Part shown: positions 9,261 to 18,053 of the stretch, one piece after another
How the letters are laid out: every line of letters starts with the position of its first letter
Numbering within the stretch: position 1 is the first letter of the stretch
NCBI RefSeq assembly: GCF_003990445.1
Contig: NZ_REEZ01000001.1
Span: forward strand, 748,358-812,357
Direction of reading: 5' to 3'
Length of the DNA stretch: 64,000 nucleotides
From: Pararhodobacter zhoushanensis
Lineage (GTDB): Bacteria; Pseudomonadota; Alphaproteobacteria; Rhodobacterales; Rhodobacteraceae
Program-made: the position numbers and the translations under genes
The notes under the pieces: generated by a model
The model's input: the letters and a program-made list of their open reading frames with translations, nothing else
Database searches by the model: none
Told to the model about the DNA's origin: nothing

Positions 9261-10190
9261 ATGCCTATCACCCTGCCCGAAAACCTGCCCGCCTATTCCG
9301 TCCTCTCGCGTGAGGGCGTCATGGTCATGGACGACAGCCGCGCCGCCATTCAGGACATCCGCCCGCTGACCATCGGGTTGCTCAACCTGATGCCGAAAAA
9401 GATCCAGACCGAGAACCAGTTCGCCCGGCTGATCGGCGCGACACCGTTGCAGATCAATCTCAAACTGATCCGCATGACCGAGCATCTGACCAAGAACACC
9501 GCCGCAGAGCATATGGAAGAGTTCTACCGTCCCTTTCAGGACGTGAAGGACGAAAAGCTGGACGGGCTGATCATCACCGGCGCGCCCATCGAACACCTGC
9601 CGTTCGAGGAGGTGACCTACTGGGATGAGCTGCGCGAGGTCTTTGAGTGGACGCAGACCAACGTGCATTCCACCTTCGGCGTGTGCTGGGGTGGCATGGC
9701 GATGATCAACTACTTCCACGGCGTGCCCAAGCATATCCTGAGCGACAAGGCCTTCGGCTGCTTCCGCCACCGTAACCTCGCGCCTGCCTCGCCCTATCTG
9801 CGCGGCTTCTCGGATGATGTGCTGATCCCGGTCAGCCGCTGGACCGAGATGCGCGCGCCCGAGGTCGACGCGGTGCCCGGCCTGACCACGCTCTTGGGCT
9901 CGAACGAGGTTGGCCCCTGTCTGGTCGAAGACCCGGCGCATCGCGCGCTCTATATCTTCAACCATTTCGAGTATGACTCGGGCACGCTCAAGGAAGAATA
10001 CGACCGTGACGCGCAGTCGGGCAAACCGATCACGGTGCCGGTCAACTACTATCCCGGCGACGATCCGACCCAGCAGCCGATGAACCGCTGGCGCAGCCAT
10101 GCGCATCTGCTCTACGGCAACTGGATCAACGAAATCTACCAGACCACGCCTTACGACACCGCCAAGATCGGCGCGTCATCGGCGAGTTAA
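9261..10190 (+). CDS. metA: Homoserine O-acyltransferase MetA, predicted acetyl-CoA specific
   Basis: This 309-residue protein aligns colinearly with E. coli MetA. It shows NLMPKK, a nucleophile at Cys142 (FGVCWGG), and His235 and Glu237 (FNHFEYD), completing the acyl-transfer centre. It activates homoserine in methionine biosynthesis. At the position corresponding to E. coli Gly111 it has Glu111 ([13 protein letters not shown]). In characterised MetA proteins Glu at this site goes with acetyl-CoA use and Gly with succinyl-CoA use. I therefore predict homoserine O-acetyltransferase activity despite the usual 'succinyltransferase' label. No SAM riboswitch-like leader is visible, because the gap to the preceding ORF is only 38 bases. 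Confidence 0.95.
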   Translation: MPITLPENLPAYSVLSREGVMVMDDSRAAIQDIRPLTIGLLNLMPKKIQTENQFARLIGATPLQINLKLIRMTEHLTKNTAAEHMEEFYRPFQDVKDEKLDGLIITGAPIEHLPFEEVTYWDELREVFEWTQTNVHSTFGVCWGGMAMINYFHGVPKHILSDKAFGCFRHRNLAPASPYLRGFSDDVLIPVSRWTEMRAPEVDAVPGLTTLLGSNEVGPCLVEDPAHRALYIFNHFEYDSGTLKEEYDRDAQSGKPITVPVNYYPGDDPTQQPMNRWRSHAHLLYGNWINEIYQTTPYDTAKIGASSAS

Positions 10191-10207
10191 CCGCCGCCCA
10201 TGCAACG

Positions 10208-10250
10208 AAAAAGCCCCGGTCAGCCGACAGGCCGTCCGGGGTTTTTTATT
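10208..10250. terminator. Bidirectional rho-independent terminator between metA and hpt
   Basis: AAAAAGCCCCGG at 10208-10219 pairs with CCGGGGTTTTTT after an internal loop. It has a T-tract on the plus strand and an A-tract at the other end, so it can end both metA (+) and the convergent hpt gene (-). Confidence 0.85.
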
Positions 10251-10277
10251 GGTTTTCGATCACATCCGGCGCCCGGC

Positions 10278-10673
10278 TCAGGACGCCTTCTTGTTCACCG
10301 TCGATGACAGCGCCGCAATCAGCCGGGCAACCAGACCCAGATGGCGCAGCGCCTGTTTCGGGGCGTCGGCAATCGGCCCCAGCGCTTCGTCGACTTCACG
10401 GGCACGCTGGCCCAGGTCATCAAGGCCAAAGTTCCCCGCAGTACCCGCGATCCGGTGCGCGATATAGACAACGTCGCGCAGATCCTCGGCAGAACCGGCA
10501 CCGCGAAGCAAGGCGTAGAACGCGCCCTCAAGCCGCTTGTGATACTCGCCCAAAGCAATCTGATAGCGCGGGCGCAGTTCTTCGATCGCTGCCTCAACAG
10601 CGTCTTGCGGGCTGACGAGAGGGATGTCGCGGGGCGACTCCCAGGTTGTTTGGGTGGAGTTTGAGTTGTGCAT
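10278..10673 (-). CDS. Histidine phosphotransfer (Hpt) domain protein
   Basis: This 131-residue protein consists almost entirely of an Hpt four-helix domain. The phosphorylatable histidine is His73 in IAHRIAGTAGNFG, the classic HxxxGxxxxxG context. The first 25 residues are polar and probably disordered. It would shuttle phosphoryl groups between receiver domains in the cytoplasm. It is 4 bases downstream of the response-regulator gene that ends at 10678, so the two are co-transcribed and probably partners. Confidence 0.9.
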   Translation of the reverse strand: MHNSNSTQTTWESPRDIPLVSPQDAVEAAIEELRPRYQIALGEYHKRLEGAFYALLRGAGSAEDLRDVVYIAHRIAGTAGNFGLDDLGQRAREVDEALGPIADAPKQALRHLGLVARLIAALSSTVNKKAS

Positions 10674-10677
10674 TTTT

Positions 10678-11679
10678 TTATTTCACAAAGAGACTCGCCA
10701 AGCCAAGGCCCGGCGTGCGTGCAGAGACATAAGCGCCTTCATTGCGCGCCAACAGGGTGCGCTCCAGCTTTTCCAAAGCCATATCCAGAGCCTTCTCGAC
10801 CGAGCCGCCCGAAAAGAGCACCCCGATACGCACCGGCTCGCCACAACGGTATTGCAACAAGGCGCGGCCATCGAACCCCTGGGTTGCGCCCATCTTGTTG
10901 AGCGCCTCCGAAGCCTGACGTTCCACCATGGACGGCGTGATCGCATTTGCGTGCTGCACGGTGATCAGGAACGATCCGCTCCCCGCATAGGAAACGAAAT
11001 ACTCACGGTCACCCAGAGCGGCACACAGGCTCTCGGCCACATCGACGAGCAGGAAGTAGTAATCCGACGCCGAGAGCGTGCGGTAGTACCCTTCCAGACC
11101 GGTGACATGCACCGCAAAAACCGAGGTCGAGAACAGACCCGAGCGCGACAGCTGCCGCAGGTAGTTCTCCATGTTCAGCCGCCCGATGACACTGGGAACG
11201 CCAAAAATCGTCACGGGATCGGTGAAGGGGACGCGAAAGTCATTCTCCATCTTGTCGCGCAGATCCTGGATCTCGAACGCGGCGCTTTTCGCACGGGCGC
11301 TGTCACGCACCAGACGATCAGCCATCTTGATCCGCGTGCTCAGTTCCAGCGGGTCAAACGGCTTGGTGACGTAATCCGTCGCCCCGGCGTTGAACGCGCG
11401 CTGGATATAGCTGCGCTCGGTCATGGCGGTCACCATGAGGATGGGCGCGCTTTCATACTCACGGCGCTTGCGCACCCACGAACACAGGTCGATGCCATCC
11501 ATCTCTGGCATCTGAATATCAAACATGAAACAATCGTAGGGCGTTGTCGCCTCTTCGATCTTCTTCATCGCGGCCTTGGCGGAAGGTGCAAGATCAACGT
11601 CCGTATACCCAGACGCCCGCAAGCCGGAGAACAAAATCTCCAGAACCATTTCGTCGTCATCGACGGCAAGAATCTTCAT
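10678..11679 (-). CDS. Response regulator: receiver plus degenerate GGDEF-like domain (paralogue 1)
   Basis: This 333-residue protein starts at the ATG of MKILAVDDDE. Residues 1-120 are a CheY-type receiver with the acidic pair Asp7/Asp8/Asp9, phosphoacceptor Asp54 (FDIQMPEMDG), Thr (MVTAM) and Lys (VTKPFDP). Residues about 170-330 follow the GGDEF fold plan: a DPVT start, a two-helix stretch, SYAGSGSFLIT where RxGGDEF would be, and VRIGVLFSGG with a final helix like the SIG.A..AD region. The active-site and metal residues are absent, so cyclic-di-GMP synthesis is unlikely. It is paralogous to the gene at 14049 and co-transcribed with hpt. Confidence 0.85.
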   Translation of the reverse strand: MKILAVDDDEMVLEILFSGLRASGYTDVDLAPSAKAAMKKIEEATTPYDCFMFDIQMPEMDGIDLCSWVRKRREYESAPILMVTAMTERSYIQRAFNAGATDYVTKPFDPLELSTRIKMADRLVRDSARAKSAAFEIQDLRDKMENDFRVPFTDPVTIFGVPSVIGRLNMENYLRQLSRSGLFSTSVFAVHVTGLEGYYRTLSASDYYFLLVDVAESLCAALGDREYFVSYAGSGSFLITVQHANAITPSMVERQASEALNKMGATQGFDGRALLQYRCGEPVRIGVLFSGGSVEKALDMALEKLERTLLARNEGAYVSARTPGLGLASLFVK

Positions 11680-12152
11680 GTCACTGCCTACCTTCGTTTG
11701 GATCTCACACAGCGACACCGACAGATGGTTGGCACCGCATCGGGCATGAGCCCCTGTTCATCGTTAACAATTTGTCCAAGGAACGCGGCAGGAATGTGAC
11801 CATACAGCGGTCTTTCCATGCTCGAATTAGCGGTAACAAATCGCCCTGATCAGCGGCTGCAAGCATCGTGCACGAAGGGTCGGCAAGGGCGCAGAATCTT
11901 GCGCCCAATCGGAAGTCGGCCCTAAATCTGCCTACTTGCTGTGACATGCTCCTTGCGCAACCCGTTGCGCTGGCGACCCTTTCGCGCCAAGCTTGCGGCG
12001 AGAATGCACATGCAAGGGAAACGCGATCACACGCCGTGAACCCGCGCAGACACAACGGCACTGCGACAAGATGGCGAAAATAAGCCCGTTGCAAAATGCC
12101 AAGATACACTGGTGGGCTCGGCCAAGCTGGCGCTCAAGACGTAGGAGAGTTC
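11680..12152. other. Divergent intergenic region between response regulator and histidine kinase
   Basis: This 473-base stretch separates two divergent signalling genes. I see no convincing gene in it. A hairpin with 7-bp arms (GGGCGCA / TGCGCCC) lies at 11887-11906. A GTAGGAG ribosome-binding site at the right end serves the kinase start at 12153. It presumably carries promoters in both directions, but no clear -35/-10 pair stands out. Confidence 0.6.
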
Positions 12153-14024
12153 ATGGACGCCCAATATGCCGACGACGCCTTTCAGACCCTCGGCATTTGC
12201 CTGCTGACCATTGATGCCGGCGGAACGATCGACAAATGCACCCCTGAAGCGGCGCAGTTGTTCGGCTATACGCGTGACGAAATGCGTGGTCTGCCTTTGG
12301 CCAGACTTCTCCCCGATATAGCCCTCGAACGCGCGCGCAGCGTGATAAGCCGGGTGATTGACGACGCGTCGGCCAGCGGGGTTTTAGGCCGGCGCAAGGA
12401 CGGAATCGAACTCAACCTGCAATACTTCATCAAACGGGTGAAAAATCCGGTCGGACCCTCGCATTTCACGCTGGTTGTGCATGATATTGGCGATGCAGCC
12501 GAGCCGTTGAAAAAGCTGCATCATGACCTGATGCTGTCCGACCTTGCAATCCGGGGGGCGGGCATTGGGGTTGTCGAATTCTTCCCCGACTCGATGGTTG
12601 TTTCGACGTCTTCGATTGCGCAGGATATTCTTGAACTCAAGGCGACCGATCCGGCCGAGATGCGTCAGGAATGGCGGTCGCGGGTGCATCCCGACGATCT
12701 GGAAATTGCCCTGTCGCCCACCAAGATCCTGATGACCTCGAATCTGGATCAGGCGTCGTGCGAGTATCGCTTTCTCACCCCCGACGGTCGATCATGGCGC
12801 TGGATCCGCGCCGGGTTGTTCGTGACGGAACGCAAACCGGGCGGAACGCCGCGCATCGTGGCCAGCACGCTGATCGACGTAACCGAACGAAAACGCCACG
12901 AACTTGCACTCGTGCGCAGCAACGAGCAATTCCGTCTTGCCTTTGATAACGCCCCCATCGGCAAGGCCATCGTTAATCTGGATGGAACGATTCATTCTGT
13001 TAATACAGCGTTCTGTTCGCTTTACGGTTACAGCGAAACCATGTTGGTGGACAAGGAATTCAACTCGTTCCTGCTTCATGAAGATGTCGATAGCGACGTG
13101 GACCAATTGGTGCTGCTCAAGGCCGGTGAAATTCCCTCCTACCGGATCGAAAAGCGATTGATCCGCGGCGATGGCGCCATTGTCTGGGGATTGATGAGCG
13201 TCGCTCTGATCAAGGCAATGAATGGCGACCCTGAGGCTTTTATCGTTCAGATCGTCGACGTAACAGAGCACCGCCGCCTGATCGAATTGAAGAACGAATT
13301 TGTCGCGACTGTAAGTCACGAGCTTCGCACGCCTCTTACCTCCATCGTCGGGGCTCTTTCGCTTTTAACATCGTTCACCGACGAGAATTACTCGGACCAG
13401 ACACAGCGCCTTCTGTATATTGCCCAACAGAATGGAAACCGTCTGCGCGCCCTGATCGATGATATTCTGGATTTCGAAAAGTATTCTTCGGGACAAGTGA
13501 CCTTTACCCTGACCGAAACCCCGATCCTGCCTTTGATCGAGGATGCAGTCATGGCGAATACGCCTATTGCCGAGAAGTACGATGTCACCTGCAATGTCAT
13601 TAGCCTGAGCCGCCGTCTGAACGGCTATACCGATCAGAAGCGCTTTCATCAGATCATGGCGAACCTGCTGTCCAACGCGACGAAATTCGCCAACAAGGGC
13701 AGCGTCGTGGATATCATGGTGGAACGAACCGGCGATTTTGTCCGCGTCGCGGTGAAGAATCAGGGCGTCGGCATCTCGGATGCCTTCCGCAAGCGTATCT
13801 TCAAACCCTTCTCGCAGGCCGAGCAGTCGGCCACCCGCAGCCGCGGCGGGACAGGGCTGGGGTTGAGCATCGTCAAACAGATCGTCGAGCAGTCGGGCGG
13901 CGAGGTTGGCTATGACAGCGTGCCCAACGGTTTCACGACCTTTTGGTTCACCATTCCGACAAAGCGCCCGGCCCCTCGGACCAGCACTGTGCGCGATGAA
14001 ACGATTTACGAAAGCGGTAGCTGA
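12153..14024 (+). CDS. PAS-containing sensor histidine kinase
   Basis: This 623-residue kinase is probably soluble, with no transmembrane segment visible. Three PAS regions lie at about 8-112, 130-245 (ending in the PAC-like TLIDVTERK) and 255-372 (ending IVDVTEH). The HisKA helix carries His389 in ATVSHELRTPLTS. The ATPase domain shows the N-box NLLSNATKFA and the G2 box GGTGLGLSIV. The G1 box reads NQGVGIS, with Asn where Asp is usual. There is no attached receiver or Hpt domain, so phosphotransfer must go to separate proteins; the adjacent regulators and Hpt are the obvious candidates. The ATG at 12153 follows GTAGGAGAG closely. Confidence 0.92.
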   Translation: MDAQYADDAFQTLGICLLTIDAGGTIDKCTPEAAQLFGYTRDEMRGLPLARLLPDIALERARSVISRVIDDASASGVLGRRKDGIELNLQYFIKRVKNPVGPSHFTLVVHDIGDAAEPLKKLHHDLMLSDLAIRGAGIGVVEFFPDSMVVSTSSIAQDILELKATDPAEMRQEWRSRVHPDDLEIALSPTKILMTSNLDQASCEYRFLTPDGRSWRWIRAGLFVTERKPGGTPRIVASTLIDVTERKRHELALVRSNEQFRLAFDNAPIGKAIVNLDGTIHSVNTAFCSLYGYSETMLVDKEFNSFLLHEDVDSDVDQLVLLKAGEIPSYRIEKRLIRGDGAIVWGLMSVALIKAMNGDPEAFIVQIVDVTEHRRLIELKNEFVATVSHELRTPLTSIVGALSLLTSFTDENYSDQTQRLLYIAQQNGNRLRALIDDILDFEKYSSGQVTFTLTETPILPLIEDAVMANTPIAEKYDVTCNVISLSRRLNGYTDQKRFHQIMANLLSNATKFANKGSVVDIMVERTGDFVRVAVKNQGVGISDAFRKRIFKPFSQAEQSATRSRGGTGLGLSIVKQIVEQSGGEVGYDSVPNGFTTFWFTIPTKRPAPRTSTVRDETIYESGS

Positions 14025-14048
14025 TCAGAAGGCCAAGGGCAGCGCGGG

Positions 14049-14987
14049 TTAGTCCGACGCTGCCCGCTTGCTCATGCGGCTCTCGGCACGCGCTACGGCG
14101 CGATCAAAGGTCTTGCTGATTCGACGCGCCTTGCCCGGATTGGGACGGATCGGGTTGCCAATGGTGACGATGGCATCAAGCTGCGTGCCATCGACATACT
14201 TGAGACCTTTCTTGTCGATCAACAGCTGCAAGGTCCGTTCAAGGCCCGCCGAAGGCTCCATCGACTCTTTGTAGAACATCACCAGGAAAACGCCGTTACC
14301 AGAGTAGGCCAGTGCGCCCTCAAACTCGCGAAACACGGCGCTGAGGGCGGCGGCGATGGTGGCAATCAGTTGCTGGAACTCGGCCGGCGACGCCTTTTCA
14401 TAGATCTCTTCGATGTCGTTGATCTTGGCCGCAACAACCTGCGCCGTGCCCAGACCAGAGTCCGACAGCTGCAGGATATAGTTGCCCAAGGCCGTGTATT
14501 CGATCAGCCCCGGCACGCCTTCGATCGGAATTTCGCGCTCGAGCGGGATCGCAGGGGTGTTGCTGGCCAGCGTCACCGTATCGTGGGTCAAAGCCTGAAC
14601 GCTGCGGCGGGCCGCGACCAGTTCAGCGATCACACGCAGCCGCGCGCCCAGTTCGGTCACGTCGAGCGGCTTGGTCAGATAGTCCGTCGCCCCAGCCTTA
14701 AACGCCCCGTCCACATAGCTTTTTTCGCGCATCGCGGTCAGCATGATGATCGGCGTCTTGCTATAGGCCGGCATCGCCCGGATGCGGCCACACAGCTCGA
14801 TACCGTCCATCTCGGGCATGCTGATGTCCAACAGTATGCAGTCATAACCGTTTGAGGATTCGTTCAACAGCGCAAGCGCTTCGGGGCCGGATGCGGCCTT
14901 GGTCACATTGGGAAAGCCCACCTTCGCGGTGAACAAGCCCAAAAGCTCAAGAATAAATGCGTCATCATCGACGGCCAGAATCTTCAT
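14049..14987 (-). CDS. Response regulator: receiver plus degenerate GGDEF-like domain (paralogue 2)
   Basis: This 312-residue protein has the same plan as the gene at 10678 and begins with the same MKILAVDDD. The receiver has Asp54 (LLDISMPEMDG), LTAM and LTKPLD motifs. The C-terminal domain has AYSGNGVFLVMF where a GGDEF loop would be and a later IVTIGNPI strand followed by an AVARAES helix, again a GGDEF-like fold without catalytic residues. The start at 14987 is supported by a CGGAG site. It is convergent with the histidine kinase gene, 24 bases apart, and is probably a target of it. Confidence 0.85.
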   Translation of the reverse strand: MKILAVDDDAFILELLGLFTAKVGFPNVTKAASGPEALALLNESSNGYDCILLDISMPEMDGIELCGRIRAMPAYSKTPIIMLTAMREKSYVDGAFKAGATDYLTKPLDVTELGARLRVIAELVAARRSVQALTHDTVTLASNTPAIPLEREIPIEGVPGLIEYTALGNYILQLSDSGLGTAQVVAAKINDIEEIYEKASPAEFQQLIATIAAALSAVFREFEGALAYSGNGVFLVMFYKESMEPSAGLERTLQLLIDKKGLKYVDGTQLDAIVTIGNPIRPNPGKARRISKTFDRAVARAESRMSKRAASD

Positions 14988-15153
14988 AGAACGCTCCGTG
15001 ACGCCGGACTTGTCACCTCTGAGTTGCAAACAATACGCTACCAAGTCTTTCTAGCTGATTCTCACAGATGTGGAACCATGACAATATGTAGAATTCCATC
15101 CCCGCGAAACCGCGCGCAATGTAAACAAATCGTCACCAATTGGCTCAAGTAAT

Positions 15154-15170
15154 GGTTATCGTCGATAACC
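15154..15170. promoter_or_regulatory. Inverted repeat upstream of response regulator 2
   Basis: GGTTATC-GTC-GATAACC is a perfect 7-bp inverted repeat. It lies 23 bases past the stop of the stand-alone receiver gene and about 167 bases before the start at 14987. It may be an operator for the latter or a weak terminator for the former. No T-tract follows it. Confidence 0.4.
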
Positions 15171-15192
15171 AGAAAACAATCGGCGTTCAGGA

Positions 15193-15576
15193 TCAAACAG
15201 CCGTGGATGACAGTATATTGGCAATGTCAGCCGAAAGCGCAATCGGGTCGAAAGGCTTTATCACAATCCCCGCCGCCCCGATATCGCGCAGCCGGTTGAC
15301 CACCTCTTCCTGAGTCTTGGCGGTCATGAAAATGACCGGAACCTGTTTGCACTTGGGCAGACTGCGCAGCTGCTCCAGGGTTTCCTGTCCCGACAGCCGC
15401 GGCATCAGCACATCAAGCAGAATCAGATCTGGTGAGATTTCTTCCGCTTTGGCGATCGCCTCGTTGCCATCCGAGAATTGGAACACCTCATGGCCGCCGA
15501 TGGCCTCCAAAGCGATCTTGGAGATGTCCAGAATATCGTGGTCGTCTTCAACCTGCAAAATCCGCAAACGTGTCAT
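15193..15576 (-). CDS. Single-domain response regulator (CheY-like)
   Basis: This 127-residue stand-alone receiver has the acidic residues Glu10, Asp11 and Asp12 (LQVEDDHD), phosphoacceptor Asp55 (LLDVLMPRLSG), Thr in IFMTAK and Lys in VIKPFDP. It has no output domain. The start at 15576 is preferred over in-frame codons further upstream because GGATCAG precedes it and the receiver fold starts directly after it. It completes a five-gene signalling island and could act as an intermediate receiver in a phosphorelay with the Hpt protein. Confidence 0.9.
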   Translation of the reverse strand: MTRLRILQVEDDHDILDISKIALEAIGGHEVFQFSDGNEAIAKAEEISPDLILLDVLMPRLSGQETLEQLRSLPKCKQVPVIFMTAKTQEEVVNRLRDIGAAGIVIKPFDPIALSADIANILSSTAV

Positions 15577-15703
15577 GAACTGATCCTTTCGGACGCTGTA
15601 CCGTCTTGGTCCTATAGGGGTATGAAGTTGACCACGCAAGCAGCCGAGAACAAGGCCGAAGTCCACGAAACACCGTAAAATGCGGGGTTTTCGGCCTCGG
15701 CGG

Positions 15704-16549
15704 TCACAAATCGACGCGATTCTCCGCCAGTCCGGCGACACCCGCCGGCAGCGAAAAGACACATCCCTGGTCGGCGTCAGGATTGTCGAGCCCGTCATAG
15801 GCACTGGTGACGAACAGCGTCGCCAGATCAGCGCCACCGAAAGCCGGGCAACTGCTGTGCAGCCCGGCAACCGCAATCGAGCGGTCAAAGCTGCCGTCCG
15901 GCAGAAACCGCTCCACGCAGCCTGCCCCCCAATGTGCGTTCCAGATCCCGCCCTCGGAATCGCACACCGCGCCGTCGGGGTAGCGGCCCTTGGGGGCAAG
16001 ATCGACAAACGGTGCCGCCGCGCCCCTCGGCCAGCCCTGCGCATCCAGCGCCACGCGAAACAGACGCTGGGCGTCGGTATCGGAGAAATAGGCCAGCGTG
16101 CCGTCCGGCGAGAAACACAGCGCATTGGGGATGGTCATTGACGCAAAGAGCTTGCGCAACTCGCCTCGATAATAGCGATAGAGCGCGCCCATGCCGGGCT
16201 GCGCCCCCTTGCCCATCGTGCCGATCCAGAACCCGCCCTGCCGGTCGGCGCGCCCGTCGTTCGAGCGGGTGAGCGGGTTGTCAGCCTCAAGCGGGATCAC
16301 CAGCATGCGGTTGCCCGATGTCAGATCGAAACGCCACAACCCGGTCTCGGACGCGATCAGGAGCGTGTCACGGTCCACCCAACCGGCTGCCGAGACCATG
16401 TCATCAAACCGCCACTCCAGTGGCTTGGCACCGTCACGCGAGAGCAGTCGCTTACCCAGAATGTCGAACCAGAAGAGCTGACCGCGTTCGGGGTGCCACA
16501 AGGGCCCTTCCCCCAACGCGCAGCGCCGTGTGTCATAGACCGTGCTCAT
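15704..16549 (-). CDS. SMP-30/gluconolactonase family sugar lactonase
   Basis: This 281-residue beta-propeller lactonase shows the metal-site motifs GEGPLWHPERG near the start, SNDGRADRQGGFWIG mid-protein, IPNALCFSPDG and YPDGAVCDSEGG. In this setting it would hydrolyse L-arabino- and D-galactono-lactone made by the 1-dehydrogenase encoded at 21536. Its ATG overlaps the dgoA stop by four bases (ATGA), so it is the last gene of the sugar operon. It corresponds in role to AraB of the Azospirillum arabinose pathway. Confidence 0.9.
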   Translation of the reverse strand: MSTVYDTRRCALGEGPLWHPERGQLFWFDILGKRLLSRDGAKPLEWRFDDMVSAAGWVDRDTLLIASETGLWRFDLTSGNRMLVIPLEADNPLTRSNDGRADRQGGFWIGTMGKGAQPGMGALYRYYRGELRKLFASMTIPNALCFSPDGTLAYFSDTDAQRLFRVALDAQGWPRGAAAPFVDLAPKGRYPDGAVCDSEGGIWNAHWGAGCVERFLPDGSFDRSIAVAGLHSSCPAFGGADLATLFVTSAYDGLDNPDADQGCVFSLPAGVAGLAENRVDL

Positions 16550-17151
16550 GGGAACACCGCGTCATAGGCCTGCACGATGGCGCGGGCTCGGGTGGCGACC
16601 GTGGCGGCATCATCGCCGGGCCGGTAGAGTGCGGTGCCGATGCCAAAGCCGTCCGCCCCCGCGGCTTTCCATTGGGCGAAGTTTTCCGCCCCGGCCCCGC
16701 CGACCGCCAGCACCTGTGTCCCCGCAGGCAGCACGGCGCGGATCGCCTTCAACCCGGCGGGACCGATCAGCGAGCCGGGGAACAGTTTCAACCCGTCAGC
16801 CCCCGCCCGCAGCGCGGCAAAGCACTCGCTGGGGGTCATCACGCCGGGATACGAGCGCATTCCCGCTGCCTTTGTGGCGCGGATCACCTCGGGGTTGGTG
16901 TCAGGTGACACGACCAGCCGCCCGCCCGCCGCCTGCACCGCCGCGACATCCTCAGGGGTCAGCACGGTGCCCGCGCCGATCAGCGCGCGTTCGCCAAAGC
17001 GGGTGGCCAGCAGCGCGACCGAGCGCAGCGCCTCGGGCGAATTGAGCGGCACCTCGATGATCTCGATCCCGGCGTCGAGCAGTTCCCCGGCGATCCCCTC
17101 GACCGCGTCGGGGGTGACGCCGCGCAGAATGGCGACGATCTTTCGGCTCAT
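16546..17151 (-). CDS. dgoA: 2-dehydro-3-deoxy-6-phosphogalactonate aldolase
   Basis: This 201-residue class I aldolase of the KDPG/KDPGal family has catalytic Glu33 (GIEIIEVPLNSP), the YPGVMTPSE loop and Schiff-base Lys122 (LKLFPGSLIGP). VPLNSP is the form I associate with the galactonate enzyme. It cleaves KDPGal to pyruvate and glyceraldehyde-3-phosphate. It overlaps dgoK upstream and the lactonase gene downstream by four bases each, so translational coupling is likely. Confidence 0.93.
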   Translation of the reverse strand: MSRKIVAILRGVTPDAVEGIAGELLDAGIEIIEVPLNSPEALRSVALLATRFGERALIGAGTVLTPEDVAAVQAAGGRLVVSPDTNPEVIRATKAAGMRSYPGVMTPSECFAALRAGADGLKLFPGSLIGPAGLKAIRAVLPAGTQVLAVGGAGAENFAQWKAAGADGFGIGTALYRPGDDAATVATRARAIVQAYDAVFP

Positions 17152-18050
17152 GTGTTGTCCCTCCCAAATCTGCGGGCCGCGATCAGCCCCCCCAGTGCCA
17201 GCGCTGCACCGTCTTGCTGGCGCACCGCACAGCCCGCGTTGGCAAGTGCCTGGACATAAGCGCTCGCCAGTGCCGCATCGCCGATCACGGTGACCGGGGC
17301 GTCCTGCCAATACTGGCGCATCGCCGCCAGTTCCGCGCCGATCAGCAGCCCGGACAGCCGCGCGAGCGCGGCCCCCGCGCACACGGGATGCAGCAACGAG
17401 GCGGCGCGGATGCCAAACAAGGCCCCGCTCAGCCCCTGTGGTTCGGCGAGGGCTTCGGCGGCGGCCGCCGCGAACGCATCCGCGTCCCACTCCCCGTCCA
17501 AAGAGTGACGCAGCACCGACTGCTGGCCGAGCAGCGCGAACATCTCGCCGGTCATCGCCGTGCTGAACCTCTGGACCGAGCCGCCCGCGACCCGCACCCA
17601 TTTGGCATGCGTTCCGGGCAGGCACATCGTCCCGTCATAGCCCGGATCAGCGGCAATAAAGCCCGCGATCTGGGTTTCTTCGCCGCGCATCACATCCGCC
17701 GGATCGCGCTGACACAGCCCCGGCAGGATACGCACCGACAAAAGCGGATCGTGGGTAGGCGCGGTCACACCGAGACTGCCCGCAGGCGCACAGGGCACAG
17801 CGGCATAAGGCGCTTCAACCCACCCCTGCCGCGCGCCCGCCATCCCGCAGATCAGCACCTCAAGCCGCTGGCCCGCCCCGCGCCATGGCGCAATCAGCGC
17901 GGCCAGCACGGGTTCGAACCCCTCTGCCGTCAGCCCGCCCATGCCCTGATCCGACGCGGCGCTGGCAATCACCCGGTCCTGCGCGTCCATCGCCCAGACC
18001 CGCAAGCGCGAGGTGCCCCAATCCGCTGCGATCCAGTCAGCGCTGGCCAT
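17148..18050 (-). CDS. dgoK: 2-dehydro-3-deoxygalactonokinase
   Basis: This 300-residue sugar kinase of the DgoK family has the N-terminal WIAADWGTSRLRVW phosphate-binding region, GMAGARQGW, and MCLPGTHAKWV. It phosphorylates 2-dehydro-3-deoxygalactonate for DgoA, whose gene directly follows and overlaps by four bases. It commits the hexose branch of the shared oxidative sugar pathway. Confidence 0.93.
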   Translation of the reverse strand: MASADWIAADWGTSRLRVWAMDAQDRVIASAASDQGMGGLTAEGFEPVLAALIAPWRGAGQRLEVLICGMAGARQGWVEAPYAAVPCAPAGSLGVTAPTHDPLLSVRILPGLCQRDPADVMRGEETQIAGFIAADPGYDGTMCLPGTHAKWVRVAGGSVQRFSTAMTGEMFALLGQQSVLRHSLDGEWDADAFAAAAAEALAEPQGLSGALFGIRAASLLHPVCAGAALARLSGLLIGAELAAMRQYWQDAPVTVIGDAALASAYVQALANAGCAVRQQDGAALALGGLIAARRFGRDNT

Positions 18051-18053
18051 GGC

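Noticed and set aside
11705-12109. Possible 134-residue minus-strand gene in the divergent signalling gap
   Set aside because: No ribosome-binding site, no domain, Cys/Arg-rich composition, and it would run into the response-regulator promoter.
15577-16125. N-terminal extension of the stand-alone receiver
   Set aside because: The extra residues are antisense or out-of-frame to the lactonase gene. The receiver fold and a ribosome-binding site start at 15576.
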